Assembly (NCBI GenBank): GCA_004282995.1
Contig: SHLU01000096.1
Span: forward strand, 1-8,542
Length of the DNA stretch: 8,542 nt
Source of the DNA: Sphingomonadaceae bacterium
GTDB taxonomy: Bacteria; Pseudomonadota; Alphaproteobacteria; Sphingomonadales; Sphingomonadaceae
Direction of reading: 5' to 3'
Shown here in pieces: positions 6,593-8,542 of this stretch. A program made the position numbers and the translations under genes. How positions within the stretch are numbered: the stretch's first letter is position 1; every line of letters starts with the position of its first letter. Below the pieces are notes generated by a model. The model ran no database searches, was not told the DNA's origin, and saw only the letters and a program-made list of their open reading frames with translations.

Positions 6593-7339
6593 TTACTGCG
6601 CCAGCTTGACCAGCGCCGCGATTGCGGCCGCTCCCAGAACGAACCCCGTGAATGCGCGCCATGCAAAGTCGCTGACCCGGCCCGATGCGTGTGCCCCCAC
6701 CCAATTGCCGGCCAGCACGACCGGGAACAGCATCAGCGCCAGGCCAAGCAGGCGCCATTCGAGCACTCCGATGGCAAGTCCCGAACCAAGGCCTGCCATG
6801 GCCGCGATCGTGAAGATCAACAGCATGGATGCCTTGGCGACGATGCGCGGGATCTGGCGGCCGACATAATAGGGCACGACCGGCGGGCCAGGCATGCCGG
6901 AAAACCCGGTCAACAGGCCACTGGCTATGCCGGTTGCGCCAGTGGTGAGTGGACCCGGTGCCGTCTCTGGGCGGGTGGGGAACAGGATGGCGACGAAGGC
7001 AGACAGCGCCACCAGCGCGATCAACAGACGGGCGATATCGGGCGGGGTCGCGGCCAGCGCGACAAGTCCCGGCGCGGTAGTCAGCACCACCAGTGCGCCG
7101 ATGACCCAGGCCGAACGCTCGGCATGTTGAAGGAACATGCGTATCTCGCTCAACCCGATGAACAGGGCGAGGAAGTTGACAGTCAGCACCGCTTCAACCG
7201 GCGACAGTGCGAGCGCCAGCACCGGCACCAAAAGGATCGCCATACCGAACCCGGTCAGCCCCCGTACGAAGGCCGAAGCAAAGGTCGCAAGCGCCGCGAC
7301 AACAATCTGGAGCGCGCTGAAGCCTGCCAGCAATTCCAC
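6593..7339 (-). CDS. TauE/SafE family sulfite exporter-like membrane permease
   Basis: This 248-residue, strongly hydrophobic protein fits the TauE/SafE (COG0730) family of inner-membrane permeases, which move small anions such as sulfite, sulfoacetate or related organosulfur compounds. I see about seven to eight membrane segments, roughly at residues 10-30, 33-62, 77-97, 102-121, 132-147, 168-190, 195-212 and 226-245. The family's internal duplication is visible in RGLTGFGMAILLVPVLAL (26-43) and TGFSGMPGPPVVPYYVGRQIP (144-164). The start is GTG at 7339. The only in-frame ATG nearby is codon 33, which would delete the first membrane segment. A weak AGG lies 10 bases upstream. The gene starts 11 bp after the thrS stop on the same strand, so it is probably co-transcribed with thrS. 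The substrate cannot be told from sequence, and no sulfur-metabolism gene is adjacent. Confidence 0.88.
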   Translation of the reverse strand: MELLAGFSALQIVVAALATFASAFVRGLTGFGMAILLVPVLALALSPVEAVLTVNFLALFIGLSEIRMFLQHAERSAWVIGALVVLTTAPGLVALAATPPDIARLLIALVALSAFVAILFPTRPETAPGPLTTGATGIASGLLTGFSGMPGPPVVPYYVGRQIPRIVAKASMLLIFTIAAMAGLGSGLAIGVLEWRLLGLALMLFPVVLAGNWVGAHASGRVSDFAWRAFTGFVLGAAAIAALVKLAQ

Positions 7340-7350
7340 TGGACTTGCGC

Positions 7351-8542
7351 CTAGCCGAGATCGGGCGGGGTCGCCGCCGATTTCAGCATGGCAACAGCTT
7401 CATCCAAGGACATCACCTGCTGGTCTTTCTCGCCCAACGTGCGGACTGCGACGGTGCCTTCTTCGGCTTCGCGCTTGCCGACCACCAGCATGTGCGGGAC
7501 CTTGGCAACCGAATGCTCACGCACCTTGAAGTTGATCTTTTCGTTGCGCAGGTCACCCTCGACGCGAATGCCGGCTGCTTGCAGCTTGGCAACGACCTGC
7601 CCGGCATAGTCGTCGGCATCGGAGACGATGGTCGCCACTACCGCCTGGGTAGGGGCAAGCCAGGCTGGCAGACGACCAGCGAAATGTTCGATCAGAATGC
7701 CGATAAAGCGCTCGTAGGAGCCAAAGATTGCGCGATGCAGCATGATCGGGCGATGCTTCTCGCCATCTTCTCCGATATAGGTCGCATCGAGCCGTTCGGG
7801 CAGCACGCGATCGGACTGGATCGTGCCAACCTGCCAGGTGCGACCGATTGCATCGGTGAGATGCCATTCGAGCTTGGGCGCATAGAATGCGCCTTCGCCC
7901 GGCAATTCTTCCCAGCCATATTCGTCGGTCGCCATGCCTGCCTCGACCACCGCATCGCGCAATTCCTGCTCGGCCTTGTCCCAATCGGCATCGGACCCGA
8001 ACCGCTGCTCGGGCCGGAGAGCGAGCTTGATGTGATAGCTGAAACCGAAGTCCTTGTAGACGCGGTCGGCCAGTTCGCAGAAGCGCCTGACCTCACCGAC
8101 GATCTGATCCTCGGTGCAGAAGATATGCGCATCGTCCTGCGTAAACTGGCGCACCCGCATCAGCCCATGCAAAGCGCCATGCGGTTCGTTGCGGTGGCAG
8201 CAGCCCATCTCGCCCAGCCGGATTGGCAGGTCGCGATAGGAGGTAATGCCCTGCTTGAAGACCAGTACATGCGCCGGACAGTTCATCGGCTTGAGCGCCA
8301 TCCAGTCGACATCCCGCGAGACCAGTTCGCCTTCGTCCTCGGTATTGGGAACCTCGTCGGGGATGACGAACATGTTTTCGCGGTATTTGCCCCAATGGCC
8401 CGACTGTTCCCACTGGCGCGCGTCCATCACTTGCGGAGTCTTGATTTCCTGATAGCCGGCGCCGTCCATCTTGCGGCGCATATAGGCTTCGAGTTCGCGC
8501 CAGATCTTGTAGCCTTGCGGATGCCAGAAGACGCTACCGTGG
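7351..8542 (-). CDS. thrS: Threonyl-tRNA synthetase (C-terminal two thirds; N-terminus outside window)
   Basis: ThrRS charges tRNA-Thr with threonine in the cytoplasm. The frame is open from the right edge, and 396 residues are visible, beginning HGSVFWHPQGYKIWREL. An internal ATG at 8481 is not the start, because catalytic-core sequence continues upstream of it. The N-terminal TGS and editing domains lie outside. The catalytic zinc ligands are present: Cys88 in KPMNCPAHV, His139 in TQDDAHIFC and His269 in MLHRAIFG. Class II motif 2 is EMGCCHRNEPHGALHGL (111-127), and motif 3 is in HRAIFGSYERFIGILIEH (269-286). The C-terminal anticodon-binding domain covers about 298-390 (PTQAVVATIVSD, DLRNEKINFKVREH, KVPHMLVVGKRE). 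Compared with E. coli ThrRS as I recall it, there is extra sequence (about residues 62-80, PDEVPNTEDEGELVSRDVD) before the Cys motif. The gene ends with TAG, 11 bp before the TauE/SafE gene. Confidence 0.97.
   Translation of the reverse strand, partial: HGSVFWHPQGYKIWRELEAYMRRKMDGAGYQEIKTPQVMDARQWEQSGHWGKYRENMFVIPDEVPNTEDEGELVSRDVDWMALKPMNCPAHVLVFKQGITSYRDLPIRLGEMGCCHRNEPHGALHGLMRVRQFTQDDAHIFCTEDQIVGEVRRFCELADRVYKDFGFSYHIKLALRPEQRFGSDADWDKAEQELRDAVVEAGMATDEYGWEELPGEGAFYAPKLEWHLTDAIGRTWQVGTIQSDRVLPERLDATYIGEDGEKHRPIMLHRAIFGSYERFIGILIEHFAGRLPAWLAPTQAVVATIVSDADDYAGQVVAKLQAAGIRVEGDLRNEKINFKVREHSVAKVPHMLVVGKREAEEGTVAVRTLGEKDQQVMSLDEAVAMLKSAATPPDLG

Noticed and set aside
6580..6593. Short stem ATCGC/GCGAT at the TauE/SafE stop codon as a terminator
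   Set aside because: Only 5 bp, it starts within the stop codon, and on the minus strand it is followed by CAAAATGG rather than a T run.
6689..7354. Plus-strand open frame of 221 codons opposite the TauE/SafE gene
   Set aside because: Its highly polar, Gln/Arg/His-rich composition is what the complement of a hydrophobic membrane gene gives. The minus-strand permease is clear.
1..8542. Possible mobile element, defence system, CRISPR array or tRNA gene
   Set aside because: Both strands are filled by ordinary metabolic and housekeeping genes of uniform character; I saw no transposase, integrase, direct-repeat array, attachment-site duplication or cloverleaf-like sequence.

Overview
The window is dense, GC-rich bacterial DNA that reads as an ordinary chromosomal segment of an alphaproteobacterium, most probably from the Sphingomonadales (Erythrobacter/Sphingomonas-like). 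That placement is an inference from protein character: the style of the GlnE, the ThrRS insert before the zinc-binding Cys motif, and the DUF455 gene next to bcp. No database comparison was possible. There are seven protein genes, two of them cut by the window ends. I see no tRNA, rRNA, CRISPR array, insertion sequence or prophage gene.

Left block (minus strand, transcribed right to left): glnE, bcp and a DUF455 ferritin-like gene. They are packed with no gaps. The glnE stop and bcp start share one base (TGATG), and the bcp stop and DUF455 start overlap by four bases (TTGA). This is a translationally coupled operon joining control of glutamine synthetase, peroxide detoxification and a putative di-iron protein. 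The DUF455 gene runs off the left edge.

Middle block (plus strand): a short divergent gap of about 100 bp separates glnE from a lipoprotein M28 metallopeptidase with a PA-like insert. An agmatine deiminase (aguA) follows 33 bp downstream with a strong ribosome binding site. The pair is probably co-transcribed and ends at a plausible intrinsic terminator in the 164-bp gap that follows.

Right block (minus strand): thrS (threonyl-tRNA synthetase, lacking its N-terminal part) is followed after 11 bp by a TauE/SafE-family membrane permease with a GTG start. This block converges on the aguA block.

I did not find a convincing new system. The points most worth a second look are the Bcp lacking the usual resolving cysteine, the overlapping glnE-bcp-DUF455 operon, the stacked inverted repeats after aguA, and the nested inverted repeats over the glnE ribosome binding site.
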